In this document: in pieces, positions 34,738-47,294 of the stretch
How positions within the stretch are numbered: the stretch's first letter is position 1
Layout of the letters: each line of letters opens with the position of its first letter
Assembly (NCBI GenBank): GCA_030765065.1
Contig: CM060988.1
Location: forward strand, 195,918,565 to 195,982,564
Length of the DNA stretch: 64,000 nt
Reading direction: 5' to 3'
Source: Deroplatys truncata
Lineage: Eukaryota; Arthropoda; Insecta; Mantodea; Mantidae
Notes under the pieces: model-generated
Told to the model about the DNA's origin: nothing
The model's input: only the letters and a program-made list of their open reading frames with translations
Database searches by the model: none
Made by a program: the position numbers and the translations under genes

Positions 34738-36276
34738 TTATCTCACGTACGAAAATGAAGTTGTAGATGACGTTTTCCCCCACTCCCCAGTTTTGCGTAC
34801 ACGGATACCAGTATCGCCGTATTTTTCAGACCCTCGTGTTTTTTTGGGGGGGACAGGAATAAAGGTCTCAAGGAAAAACAAGAATATGTGTATAGGTGTT
34901 AGAAAGGAAAACGGAAGAGGAAAAGGATTTGATTCTGTTGTGGCGCTATTTATTGGGGCATAACGGTGATCATGGTGGCCGGTACCGCTGAAGCAACCCG
35001 GCAAATTGTGGGTAGATGTTAATGTGGCGGATTTCTCCGCGGTGGCTTGTAAGGTAACTGTCATGGCCCAAGCCCTGACAGGGACGAAAGAACTGTGGTG
35101 ACTGATTATTATGCGTGCTCCGAGCCCGAGCCTGTTATCTCCGGGCATTCGGTGTTGGTCCAGAGAGGTCTGGACGGTGTTGACGTGTGTGGTGTTGCGG
35201 TGGTCCTAGGTTGTCTGGAGGCATGATGTAGGGCTGATGAGTTACAATCATTCTCCTTGCATGCTCTGCGATGTTGCGCCGAAGGTAGTCATTCCCGTGT
35301 CGGATGGCGGTGCGGTGGTCAAAGTCGATGTCCCTGATGATCTTGATGTACTGTTTTTATATGGTGTCTTGGATGAAGGCGAGCTGCGTGTCGAAGTGGT
35401 CATGAAGTGTGGCGAGATGGCTGGCTAGGCCCAGCAATTCAGCGTGAAGGTTATGAATGGTTTCAAGGATGCTGCTGTTGCTGGCCGCGTTCTGCTCAGC
35501 TAGAGCGTTGGTGTTGGCCAACTGTTGCTCTAGTTGAGAGGTGCCGATCTGCAGTGGTGGATTGATGGTCTGCGAGAGTGGAGTGATGGTCTGTGGTGTC
35601 CTGAAGTTGGTGGTCGGCGATGCTCTACGTGGGTAGAGTAGGCAGACGGCCTGGCCGGTTAAGTGCCCCTTGCCCCCACAGGAGGCGCAGAAGCGGCGGC
35701 GGCGAGTCAAATCGTGTGCCCTGCAGTCAGTGGTGAGACTCGTTACCACAATAGTGGCAGCGAGGAGCGGCGTCACAGGACACGTCGGTGTGCCCGTAAA
35801 GGCAGCAGCGGCGGCCTGGAGTTGGTCGCAAATACGGCTGACCTCAAGCAACAGGGCTTGCCCTAATAAGAGCAGTCCTGCGCCCAGGGCCGCCGAGTAG
35901 TCGTCCTCGTCCATGAAGGTTAGTCGGACCAGCGGTGTGGGACCTCTCTGTCATTTCGAATCCTAGTCGCCTTGGCCGCAGACGGCCAAAAGCGCTGAGC
36001 GGCGGTGAGCAGGAGCGTGTCAGGAACCTGACGGTGCACTCCCCGGACAACAGCGGAGTATCATGCAGGCACGCTGTGCAGCGGCGAGTGACTGGCTGCG
36101 CTGGCTGGAGAGATGGCACTGGGCGCTTCGGCTGGCGGCGGCGGTGAAGAAGCTGGAAGCAGTTCTTCGTCGGCGGCGGCGCTGGTGGTGGCTTCCTCTC
36201 CGTAAGCTGCGGCTGTCTTCTTCCGACCCATCTTGACTCGACGAGAGCTCGAAGCGAAGTCCCTCGTGGAGTGCAT
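34738..36276 (-). pseudogene. GC-rich retroelement ORF1-like (gag) remnant
   Basis: Minus-strand open stretches, richer in GC than the surrounding DNA. It begins with a basic-acidic start (MGRKKTAAAYGEEATTSAAA) and a Pro/Ala/Ser-rich segment. Then comes the 185-codon frame at 35,914-35,357, which has a cysteine pattern C-x2-C-x4-H-x6-C (CASCGGKGHLTGQAVC) after an Arg-rich run, followed by a Gln/Asn-rich, possibly coiled region. A last open stretch runs 35,148-34,738. This is the layout of a gag-like ORF1, but I cannot assign the clade, and a degraded host gene is not excluded. Confidence 0.5.
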
Positions 36277-36454
36277 CTGGTAGTTTTGTGGTGAACCTAA
36301 GTGAGTTTTCTATGTACCTGCCCTCAGGAGGGCTTTACCATAGGTTGAAAGGATTGCTTTAGGGTGTCGGTTTGGTGTTGAGGTTGAAGGTATGATGGGA
36401 GGTAGCTCTATGTTTGTATGGGCTCCTCATTGGCTGCCTTTTTCAGGAGCAGAG

Positions 36455-37735
36455 CTAATACCCTGCTCCGCTGCTGTTTATTTTATTTAAATTTTTGGTT
36501 GGTAGAAATTTGTTGACCACTCCCATAGGGGTGGGGGAGTACTTAGTGACAGCATAATTTTTGCTGTTGGTAAGTTTAAAGCCTTCGTTACTGGTGATGC
36601 CCGCAAGCCATGCGAGGAACCCGGTAGCGTCTGAAGTGACGTTCTTGAGGTAAGTGGTCCCCCAGGGATCTGACAAGGGCGTTCTCATGGTAAATCAATT
36701 TTCCGTAAAATTTTTGTTGCTCGGAGTCTAATCACGTCCTCCACATATGTTAGGGCCGAGGTGTCGTGTAGTAGCCTGACTGGAAAGCAACGACAGACAG
36801 AATAGATGGACCGAAGTCCCCTAATCTGAATCCGCTGAAGTCAGAGAAGCCAGGAATCTGCTGCCATGCTCCACACCTCACAGGCGTATAGCATCACAGG
36901 TAATATAAGAGCTTTGTAAAGGCGTAACTTTAAGTGAACCGGCATGTTGGAAGCCAGAAACGGGTATAAGGCAACTGCCGCCCCCTTAGCCCTGTTCGTT
37001 GTTCCCTGCACGTGTTCACGAAAGGTTAGGCCCTTATCTAAAGTGACACCTAAATAGCATATGGAATTTCCCCACTCTATCCTCTGGCCCCGATTGGTGA
37101 AGGTTGGTCTGTCTGCAGCGGGAATTCTTCTCTTGGTGAGCAGGACAGCTTGGCTTTTGCCCGGACTCACGGGCATCCGCCACTGCCTGCACCAGAGTTC
37201 AACGAGATGGAGGTGTCGCTGTATAGGGTTGAAGGCTCTGGGGATGTGTCTGTTGGTAGTGTACAGCAAACTGGGCCATATTGGCGCCCTGCACCAGAGT
37301 TCAACGAGATGGAGGTGTCGTTGTATAGGGTTGAAGGCTCTGGGGATGTGTCTGTTGGTAGTGTACAGCAAACTGGGCCATATTGGCGCCCTGCACCACT
37401 GGAAAGTCTGCCATGTACAGACAAAACAGTGTGGGAGAGAGTACAGAGCCTTCGAGAACTCCGCCTCGTAGGGGTTTTTGTGTGGATGTTTCCCCCACTA
37501 CTGCTACTATAAAGGTGCATTGATGTAGGAAACTGCATATAATGTTGATTATGTGTCTGTGTAGACCAAGCTGAATCATTTTGTAAAGGAGTCCCTCATG
37601 CCAGGTTGTAAAGGCCTTCTCCACGTCCAGAGACACCGCAGTAGCGAAAGCCCTATCCTGGAAACCCAGGGCAGCAGCTTCCACAACCTACAGCAGCTGT
37701 TGGGCGATCGAATGCCCAGGACGAAAACCAAGAAA
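36455..37735 (-). pseudogene. Jockey-like reverse transcriptase, 5'-truncated
   Basis: Minus strand: PGHSIAQQLL and VVEAAALGFQDRAFATAVSL, DVEKAFTTWHEGLLYKMIQL, then GVLEGSVLSPTLFCLYMADF, close to Jockey-type RTs. The catalytic FADD box is lost (the text reads QFAVHY), and a 102-bp unit just after it is doubled. It continues SPGKSQAVLLTKRRIP, NSICYLGVTLDKGLTFREHV and LRLYKALILPVMLYACEVWS, ending in broken frames to about 36,455. The element abuts hAT copy 3 at 37,735-37,741, where its 5' part is missing. Confidence 0.8.
37187..37390. repeat. Tandem duplication, two copies of 102 bp
   Basis: CTGCACCAGAGTTCAACG begins at 37,187 and again at 37,289, and a partial third start (CTGCACCACTGG) follows at 37,391. 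The two copies are nearly identical and the period is 34 codons, so the duplication kept the reverse-transcriptase frame. Confidence 0.92.
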
Positions 37736-37740
37736 TAAAC

Positions 37741-39420
37741 AAACTAAAAAATATTAAAACACTGCAGATACCTTCATTACTTTAAAGCCTATGTCCCATG
37801 CATATTTCTCACTTGACTGAAACTTTTTTAACATTTGATTTTGTTGACACAAATACTTAACCTAGTTTTGCAATTCATGTGTCTAAAATTTAATTTTACC
37901 ATTGGAATCCCTTGTACAAAATCAAACATCACTCTATTTCTCTCCTTTGTCCACTGTACCTGTATTAAGGAGAACTGCCTCTCTGCAGCATTTCTTCTGC
38001 CTTAGTTCAGATTTTCCATCATATGTGGCTCTGAATTTTTTAAAATTAATCAAAACACTTTTCGTCAATTTCAGTATTTTTATGTAACAAAAATCTGATA
38101 AAATTCATCTACATAATTCCATGATACATCTAATAAATCAAGCTACTTAAAGCATGAAAATTCACTAAACAGTTCCATTCATCATAGAGGATCCCAACAT
38201 TGCACCTAAAATACTTTACCTTAGATCCATAACCATTTTCCATCTGAACCAACTTTACCTTCACCCTCAAAAGCATAAAATTATCATGTCTGAAGAACAT
38301 CACGGAAGGTATTTGTAATATTCATCCATCAATAAGAGAATTTTCTTCCTTTTCTAAGTCGCTGATATAAATTATTAAAAAACCAACTAAAGACTGGAAT
38401 ATCTCACTCATAGGATCCATAAACAGTTCTTGAGGACTGCCACAGGTTTGGTTTGAGACAGGAAACATCTCCTTAACTCTCTGAACAGCTGGAAAAAGTG
38501 ATAACCAACGTATCTTGCTATGACTGATAAGTTGTTACAGTATTTCAGTGAAGTCACAAAATTTCTTTACAGATTCCACATGGACAGCATATGTTATATG
38601 TTTATTATTAAACCTTGCAAGTCAATTTCAAGGAGATCAGTTCCATGCTGAGTGTGGTTGTTAAGGACATCCCACTGCAACCAACATCATGTTAAACATC
38701 CTCTTGAGGATAGCAAACATTGCCATCACCTCTTTTAACACCACCGAACATTGTGTTACAACTATCACCACCAAACGCCATACATTTATCCTTAATTTTC
38801 CACTCCTTTGTGTGTCAATGCTGTAAGTTGAAATAGTTCTGCAGTTTCACATGGCCTACTTTCAATATTAAGAAACTTAATACTGCAGTCCTCCATTCCT
38901 GTAGTCAAAGTAATGAACCTATAATAAGTAACATTTTAATATCCCCATGATTGCTAGTATCTGTCGAGCCACCCTCAAAATGAATGCATTCAGATTTTTT
39001 TATTCATTCTACTGAATGAGGTGCTAGAACTGAATTTACACTCACTTCACTTCTGGTATATCCACAAGAACTTTTTTATGATATAGCTGAGTCAGAAAAT
39101 TCTTTTTTCAATAGTCCACGATACAATCAATAGATTTATAACTGCTGTGATGTGGCGTATGATAAGTAAGAATGCCTTCAGCAGCCCTTGAATTGAGTTT
39201 TATGAAACATTAGTCACCCCTAACACACATCCTATGTATCTCGGTTTTCAAGTAGAGCTCCAGGTCGCTGATGCCATGATTTGCAATTGAAATATAGGAC
39301 AGCAAGTCATGCACTCTACTTTCTATTGTATTCTTCTGGATGAATACTTTCTGCACACTTTTCTGAAGTTTATCTGTATATGTACATTTCCTTTTCTGCA
39401 TGTTGAGAAATAATCTTAAT
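37741..39420 (-). pseudogene. hAT-family transposase remnant (copy 3)
   Basis: Reverse complement of the protein region at 1-1,130. At 39,401-39,210 the minus strand reads KRKCTYTDKLQKS and HGISDLELYLKTEIHRM, the BED-finger start; further on come YDGKSELR, VKLNFRHMNCK and, at 37,790, the C-terminal part. Stops and frameshifts throughout. The 3' end is cut by the Jockey-like element. It lies in the spacer, not in the arms. Confidence 0.75.
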
Positions 39421-40670
39421 AAAAATAAATGAAAACATGATCAAAATGTATTGTTCAGCTGTAAAAACCTTAACTTATAAAACAAAACAATGTTTCTGTC
39501 CATATATGCTAAAAATTGAGAAACTGTTGTTACAACTTACCTAATAAGATTATTTATTTGGTGAGGAATATGTTATTTAATGAAGATGAACCTGGATGAT
39601 TACACTAGATTATTTTAGTCCAAAAAAAAAGGATGTGTATCCACAAACGTAAAACATTAAGTGAAAATTGAAAGGAAGGAGAACTATCGTAACATGTCTA
39701 AGCTAAAAGGATTGATATATCAATTTTAGGTTTTACTAGCATAACAGATAAATTGTAAGAAAATAATGAAGAATGTAATTCAGTAACCGATATAAAAAAA
39801 TATATAAACGTTGACAATAGATGGTAACAAAAATTTAAAGATCTTAATGCACAAATGTGGATTAGCAGAAAACGTCAAAATGTACATGGACACATCAGTA
39901 AACATTGAAAATACAGACATGTCCGCATGAATGCAGATGTATGGTAAACCAGTTGTGATTGGAATGTTTCAAATCAAAATGTTATTAAAAATTGTTAGTT
40001 TTACTTCTAAATAGCTTCTTGACCACTTGACAGTCTTCCTTTTTTACATCATTAATCTTTGATGTCAAAGGATTGGCAGGCAAGTAGGCTATCTAGAAGT
40101 TGTTAATTAGCAAGGTTAAGGAAAAAGGTGTCTTAAAAATTATGAAGCATTTTATAAGGGCACAGTTTAAGGTCATCATTAGGTTTCCAGTTTTGTATTA
40201 TTGGTGCTTGTATTTTCTTTTATATTCTGACAAGTCTTGTTTGTTATTATTTTATACTCATGTTTATCAGACTGATAATGAACAATGTGATACTAAATAA
40301 TTGTAATGTAACATGAACAATAAAGGTACCATCTTTACACTATCTGTAAAGACAATAGGACAGAAGAAAAAACAAACACATTTTGAATGGGCATATTAAC
40401 AAAATTTTGTCCTCCATTATCAGTTTTATAAATGAAAATTTTGGGAATGACAAATATATGCTTAAAATCATAGTATAAGTGTTAAATTATTTGGTTCATA
40501 TAATTAGTATTTCAGTTTGATATTAAAAAATGCATTTCATGGAAAATTGACTTTTCTTCATTTATCAACTTATGAAAAAATTCCATTTCAACTGCTTATT
40601 TCATTTCTTCAAAAACCAAGTCTTATTTGAACAGCAGTAGAATTGGATGAAAGTCCAATGTGGAATGGCA
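39420..40670. other. AT-rich DNA, no gene recognised
   Basis: Between hAT copy 3 and the inner end of the right arm. I found no terminal inverted repeat for the hAT here and no match to the left arm. Short open frames only. Confidence 0.4.
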
Positions 40671-41139
40671 AACGAATGCAGTGCACAACATATTCAGTAT
40701 CTAGGCTGTTCTGATTACATGCAAGTAAGAGTCCTGATATAAACATTTGATGTTAAATGAAATGTGTCGTTTTGTATTTCAATCCCAATATTCTACAACA
40801 AATTACTTGGAAAGACAGTTTGGTACGAGCAATCTGTACATTGGACGTCATTAGATTCTGCAGATGAATATTTGGCAGACCTTCATTTAATATAGTGAAA
40901 CAGATCTATAGTGACTATACAAGTAATTGCAGTTTGAGGCGAATTTTAATTCCTTCATGTGACTAGTCTGTAAATTCAGAAGAATATTGTTATTCAAACT
41001 TACAGTACCTAAACGTTAACCGATAAGAATTATATATACTTAATTATGAAAGGCTGTGATCAATACATTGTTTTAGAATTTGAACGATAAAAGATTTTTA
41101 TACGCACTTCAAGCATTAAATTAAATGAAATTATCCAGG

Positions 41140-41605
41140 GCCAAGCTGAATTAAGTTGGTCTTCATTGAAAACGCGTATAAACGGAAAGGGAATAAAGTA
41201 CCCTAAGAGTGAATTTATAAGTAGATGTAATCTCGTCAATAGCTGGTGTCCACCTTCCCTCCCCTTTTACGTGTTTTACTTTTATAGGACAATTGCGATA
41301 TGAACACAACAAACGTAGCCATCTTCCCGTTAATACACATGCGCAATGGTAATTACCAACCTAAATAAGTGAAATCTGCGAAATAAGCGATGTGTTGTTA
41401 CTACTTCATTTTGTATTGATGCTGACAAAAACGCAACGCATTCAGAGTAACAGTGCATAATACGAAACAAAACAGTATGCACAGGATGAGAAAATAGCGT
41501 ATACAGCATTGTAAGAGATCATTTAGGTATTGAAAGGTTACAGTTCAACATAACATCCCAATAAGATTACATCCTAAATACATAATTACATTGTGTACTT
41601 GTACG
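41140..41605. other. Right-arm-only DNA, no gene recognised
   Basis: Absent from the left arm at the matching point (22,610). Around 41,280-41,360 it holds TAGCCATCTTCCCG and ACATGCGCAATGG, which resemble YY1- and NRF1-type promoter motifs; the right zinc-finger gene lies downstream on the same strand, but there is no further evidence for a promoter. Confidence 0.3.
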
Positions 41606-41871
41606 AGAGATTGAGCTTTATTTATGGACGCTCTTTAACTACTATGGTCCTGAAAGATCGGTAATTTTGCTCAGAGGCCTCTGTATCAGGCTTGAAGTTC
41701 TTTTACGTGCCGTAAATATATGACACGGGACCACCGGCTTTACTTCCCTTTCGAAGGAAGCCATGCTAAGGATTTTTACACCCCAAAAAAATCCATCATC
41801 CTCCGCCGGGTATGATCCCACGACCTTGAGAACTAGAGGCTAGCACGGTACCACTAGTCCATGGAGGACGA
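41606..41871 (-). repeat. tRNA-derived SINE, full length
   Basis: Well-preserved copy with the head reading CCTCCATGGACTAGTGG and a mutated B box, lacking about 35 bp of the body near its tail end (GGTCCTGAAAG, plus strand, where other copies carry the CCCATTCTATATTGGG segment). Target duplication not seen. Confidence 0.88.
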
Positions 41872-41929
41872 TAAGTTGTAGTTCTTATGTAGAGTACATT
41901 AGAGCTAAAAAATTTTAAAACAATATTAT

Positions 41930-42195
41930 TTATACTTAATGTATTTATAAAATTCAGTAACATTTTATACTTAGTTATTTCTTAGAATGAAAGAAATCCT
42001 CTGTATAGAAGGTGTGAGTGATGAAATATCTTTTCAATGCTAACTTGATTTTATGTTTATTAGTTTTCAGTTCCTTAATATATATGATGGAAGTGAATTA
42101 AGAAATACTATACCATTGGGGTAAGCCCCTTTTTGGAATACTTGTAGGTTATTGCTTGGCCTGTGTAAGTCCTGCCCATTTCTGGTTTGTTTGTC
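41930..42195 (-). mobile_element. 3'-end fragment of a non-LTR element of the B family
   Basis: The reverse complement of this stretch matches 34,080-34,400, the 3' end of element B, including the segment CCAAAAAGGGGCTTACC. A short, 5'-truncated second copy. Confidence 0.85.
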
Positions 42196-42199
42196 TTCC

Positions 42200-42365
42200 A
42201 TGAATTCAGAAACCTAAGCTTATATTTATACACAAACCTAACTAAGGCTAACCTTCCGTGAATTAAGAAACCTAAGTTTAACGTTTCGTGAATACAGAAA
42301 CTTAAGCTTATTATATATATGTATAAAGCTAACCTTCCTTGAATTAGAAACGTAAAAAGCGAATA
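42200..42365 (-). repeat. Satellite-like units, inverted relative to 43,545-43,995
   Basis: Repeated segments CCGTGAATTAAGAAACCTAAG and TAACCTTCC with AAGCTTA; in reverse complement these match the AAGCTTAGGTTT...GGAAGGTTAG units at 43,545-43,995. Confidence 0.6.
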
Positions 42366-43544
42366 AACCTAAAATAAAAAGTAATTAATAATGCATATTG
42401 AGAGTTATCAGTATCTTACAGGTTTTGGCGGCATTAGTTATTTATTAATATGTTGCCAGCATTGTGTTAGCGCTAGAGGATAGCAGAGTCACATCTGTAG
42501 GACATATAAGACATCACTTCCATCGCTGTTGAAGACCAACTTAAAGCAGGATGTTGTTATCCTGTCTCTTTTATCATGTATAAAATAAGCTTTCAATGTG
42601 TTAACAGAATAGAGTTTTACTGTAATGAATCAGTTTAATGCATTCTCAGTTTTAACACAGCTAAACAGTGGCATAGCTAGGTTATTGAGGTTCGGTGCAT
42701 AAGATTGTAAATGTGGACTCTAACTGTGATTGCCTTACATGAATTCAGGACTTTTAAATATTATATAGGAATTAAATTATAAATTACATTTAACCATATA
42801 ATGCATACATACAACTTCAAGGACATTAAATAATGAAATGTGATTTGTTTGATTTAGCTTTGTATTTGTCCTAAATGTTAGGCACTCTATCATTACAATA
42901 AGATCAACAGGATCCCGAAAAAGTGTTATTTTGGACTTGGGTCTTACATAATTAAAATAGTAAAATGCAGACATTCTAGATCAACTTAACTAATTATTTC
43001 ATGCTTTGGCCATTTGCTGGTGCTTTGTGGTAATACAGTTAATTAATCCTCAAGAGCAACCAATGTTTGAGCAAAAACATAGTTAGATCAAAATGAATAT
43101 TTTTCTTTGTATGTTTCTTACACAAAAACAAGCACAGAAAAAAGCAAAGGAGGAAATGCGTAAGAGGTGAGGGAGAACGCCAGTTTTTAGTGAGTCATAG
43201 TGAATTTACAGGATCCTCTGGTTTCAAAATTTACCTGAGCTTAGGTTTTAGTTAGTGTGTGTTGTATATATGAATTAGTTTCAAAGAATGGGTATGATAT
43301 CATAAATTGTACTGTAAATGAGGTGACAGCGAGATTTAGCCACTTGCCTTAATCTTCAGCTCAGTGATGATGCTACAGTTAAATTGGTTAACCTTACCTA
43401 TGTGCCACAACAAATGGTGCCTTACTTCTTCAACAGATGTCATCCTCTAGTTGCATGTGGTTTCCAAATGTGCAAACATGAATCTCAATGTTAACATGTG
43501 CGGAGCGAGCATGCATTTCTTAACGATGTGAATAATTCAGTATT

Positions 43545-43995
43545 TATATAAGCTTAGGTTTTTAAATTCACAGAAGGTTAGCCTTGGTTATGTTTTTCTT
43601 TTATATAAGCTTGTGTTAATTACCAACCAGTGGTTACACAAAAGCACACTAAACAATGTTCCGTGTTTATCATATAAGCTCTGCTTGCATGCATTTTTTA
43701 ACAACAGGAATAATTCACTTTAAAGAAGCTTAGGTTTTTTGAATTCATGGAAGGTTAGTTTTAAGGTTTTTTGGGGGGGTTACATTAAACTCGTGTTTAA
43801 AACCAACCAGTGATTACACGAAAGCATCCTAATGATGTTCCATGTTTATTATTTAAGCTTTGGTTTCTGAATTCATGGAAGGCCTTAGGTTAGTTTATAT
43901 ATATATAAGCTTATGTTAATTACGAACCAGTGGTTACACCAAAGCATGCTAACAATGCTCCATGTTTATGATATAAGCATAGGTTCCTGAATTTG
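43545..43995 (+). repeat. Tandem satellite-like array, about three units
   Basis: The unit begins AAGCTTAGGTTTTT-AATTCA-GGAAGGTTAG and recurs at 43,551, 43,727, 43,855 and partly 43,976. An ACCAACCAGTGGTTACAC segment and AATGTTCCATGTTTA recur in step. The period is about 120 bp, with about 55 bp extra in the first unit. No counterpart in the left arm. Confidence 0.8.
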
Positions 43996-43999
43996 CTTG

Positions 44000-45300
44000 C
44001 TGTTATGCACTTTTGACAGAACAGAGCTGTCGCATTGCTTTATACCAGCGGGAAGCGAAAATGAAGAAGAATAAGAACTAAGGAAAATATCGCCAACCTG
44101 CAGTTTTCAATCTTCATTTAGTTGGCAGTTTCCATTGTGTGCATGTGCAGTAGCGACAATATGGCAATGTCTGTTGTCATTACAGCCTAATTCTGCTAAA
44201 AAAGTAAGGCACCTAAAAGTAGCAGTTAGTTAGGCACCAGGTCTCGAGGAGACGTGTCAACCTAAAATAACCCCTAAGGTATTTCTATTCCTTAGGAATT
44301 ACTTTTTAATACATTTTAAGTACCATGGCACAGAAGCAATTTAAGCCATTAAATTCGTAATGAATATATTAAAAAAAGAAGTAAAAGCAATGCTAGTTTT
44401 TCCGATAATGAAATATAAATAGCATGGCAGTTTGCTATGCACATGTGCAGAATTATGGCTGGTACACAATCCACTAAAACTGGTAACCAAATCGGAAACG
44501 AGACCGCGAAATAATATATCACAAAATATTGGTTTATAACAACTCGGTAACGAGATCGGGAATGCATATTGAACCATATCAATCACATTGTGAAAGTCAA
44601 TTTTGCGCATTGGTATTTCATTTGTGTTTAACTGACCAAAGATATTTTTTCGTCTACTACCAAGTAGCCAACATCAAAATCTTATGCAGCAAATATTATC
44701 CAAATGCATATCCATTACATTACCGATCCCTCTAATTGTGCCAAGCTTTCATTCCTTTATTTAATGGCATATGTTAAGTTTTTATGCTGCTTTTTTTTAA
44801 TTTCCACCAGTTTTTTCTGTTCTTTGTAGGTTTTTCCATTGTTTTTAAGGTAATAGCCAGTTTTTAGTTGCATATACACAAACTAAAGATGACTCTTTCA
44901 CCAGAGGAACCAAGGCTCATTGGATTTGCGGGTCAGAATCTGAGGTTAGGAAGAACATTTGCTGGTAATTCCTTCCAGTTTCATGTTTCCAGCTTGCGAC
45001 TATAGAGAGCACTAGTGACTGTTTTATGTCAGGCTGCCTAGAATAACCTCTAGAGTGAAGAGTGTAATATGCACAATATGGATCTAATATGCCATACCTG
45101 GGAACGAGATAAGAAATTTAAAAGTTGTGCAAGTCTTCTTCTTCGTTTCTGGGACCCAGGAAGGCTTTCCATTGATCGTGAACACTTCCATTTGAATACA
45201 CGCATTTCAACTTTCTCATTCTCGTTCTGGTTACTGTTCTTGTTGGTTGTGATTCTGCCTTTAGCAAAATGGAGTACTTTGTTGACTTATCACAGCGAAT
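44000..45300. other. Right-arm DNA, mostly unmatched, no gene
   Basis: Only 44,330-44,430 has a left-arm partner (19,590-19,680). Elsewhere no recognisable protein or repeat. Possible site of a non-coding first exon for the right gene, but nothing in the sequence decides this. Confidence 0.35.
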
Positions 45301-45959
45301 TTAATACATAAGAAACTTAATAAGGGATGATTGGTGGGTTACAGACTGTGTAAGTATTCACTTCACCACTTGAAGTCACTCTTGTATGCATTTTTGTTCC
45401 TTCAATCAGTCTATTAATATTACATGGATGTGTAACCATTACCCAATATGCTTTTCAGCATAAATGTCAATTTGGCCCTTCATGGTTAAATTAATGGAAT
45501 TTTTTATAAAACTAAAAAGCTGAATAATATCTCACTACAACAGTAGTAAGCATTAATTTCAAGTAATAAAATACAAAGACTAAATTTTAGCAAAGTTTAA
45601 AGTCAAAAGTTTGTTCTCATTGTTAAAATAAATTATTACTCTTAAAGAAAAACACAAACCCTAAGATTTGAAGACTTTCTTTCTGGATTCCATATTGGTA
45701 AAGAAACCAAGGACTTTATTAACACAAGTCTTTCACAAACCTTCAGTCTCTGCTTAAAATAAAACCAAACCACTTAGGCCTTCTCAACTCATAGAACTTA
45801 TAGGTGGTTTTGGTCAGTTTTAATTTAGAAAATTATCTTTTAGCTTTGGCCACTGTAACAGAAACATTTAAGTACATACAACAAGCACTGCCTACATCGG
45901 GACAGGCAAAAGTCAGAAAACTATGTTCAATCAATAGTAGCTTAGCAAGCTACTTCAGT

Positions 45960-46490
45960 GATATTTTTAATGTTAGATCTGAAGCAACTTGTAACTGATA
46001 ATATTTGTGGTGCAAGCAAGGCTGTTATGTTGTCAGAAAACATTTCTAGAAAATTTTCAGCTTCTTTTTCCTGTTGATCATTGCTAGAAGGAGCCAAAAA
46101 GAAGGGTTAAATTATCCTGGTGTTCTACTAACTTAACACCCTGAACCAACTAACGCGATGGGAGCATCATGGGATAATATGTTATCACCTTAAAAGTTGA
46201 TTATGGGTGAGTAAGTTTTTGATCTTCACAAAGTTCATTTAAGTCACATTTCACATTAATGAGTCTCTTGTTTAAAAACTCAAGTCATTTTGAGAAGATT
46301 TTGTCTGCCTCTTCAACTAACAAATGAAAAGTTCCTAAAAGGTCTTTTATCTGTAAATGAGCTCTACCCAAAAGGTTATAGGTGACATATCTAGTGATTC
46401 TACTTGTGATGATTACGAGACAATATCTATCTTGCACTAAATGACCAACAGTAAAGCAAATCTGAAGGATTTGAGTGCTTTCTTCAGACT
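45960..46490 (-). pseudogene. Unidentified coding-like stretch, probably broken
   Basis: The minus strand is open for 67 codons from 46,488 to 46,288 (ILQICFTVGHLVQDRY, then NLLGRAHLQIKDLLGTFHLL). It is stopped by TGA and resumes with LEFLNKRLINVKCDLNEL. After another break it reads EKEAENFLEMFSDN and APQILSV (46,085-45,960). The last piece is also open in the left arm (18,795-18,920). The residue mix is like an alpha-helical protein. I do not recognise the family; the frame breaks suggest a pseudogene or missed splicing. Confidence 0.35.
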
Positions 46491-46499
46491 AATAGTTTC

Positions 46500-47290
46500 A
46501 TTTCTTTCCTTCAGGTTTTTGTTGCTCAGAATTATAAGAGAGAATGCTTTCAGAACTTCAGTAAATCTTTATACAAGAGCATGCAAATAATCTTATCTTC
46601 CTGCCCAGCAAATGGGATTAAATGTTCTCAGATTAATAACTTAAAACCTTATAAAACAATTTTACTAAATCAGTCTGTATAATCCAGAATAACATAAAGA
46701 ACTTAATGATAAAAGAATGACAATTTTTGGATTATAGATGTTTTAGGCTCATTAAAAAATGAAAATGAATCACCATTGTACAATGTAGTGGTTTTTATTA
46801 CATCTTGAAAGGGTAACTCTCACAATAGGCATAAAATGTCATAACTTAAATGTTTACAAAGGTGCCTCTTAGAACTGATACAAAATTCAGTGAAATGAAG
46901 TAGACTTGGCGGGCTATTCACAGAATGTGCATAAAAGAGTATCAAACAACCAATATTTGAATCCAAGTTGTTAAAGCTGTTTTTAAGAAAATGAACACTG
47001 TTTACAATTTACCATGTAAAGGAAGTGGAGTTAACATATACTTTCCAGAAAATTTTAAATCCACATTTTATTCTTTATGTAAATATACTGATTCAGTAGT
47101 TTGTTATTAAACACTGTTAACCAATTTACGGAAAATGGCAGATATGAAAAGTTTATTGATGTAAAACGTTGTTTGGGGTGTGGAAATTTTCTCTAAAATC
47201 TCTGTGTTACGATCTTTACAATCTGTATTTATCCTGGTTTTCATTTTTGAGTAATGTTATTCACACACAAAACATGCCTTTGTACTGCAG
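46500..47290. other. No gene recognised
   Basis: AT-rich DNA upstream of the right gene. The minus strand near 46,500-46,600 may extend the coding-like stretch just described (KIRLFACSCIKIY), with stops. No match to the left arm was seen. Confidence 0.35.
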
Positions 47291-47294
47291 ATGT

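Noticed and set aside
41280..41360. Promoter of the right gene (YY1- and NRF1-like motifs)
   Set aside because: Short motifs without a transcript, not shared with the left arm, and more than 6 kb upstream; left as a remark only.
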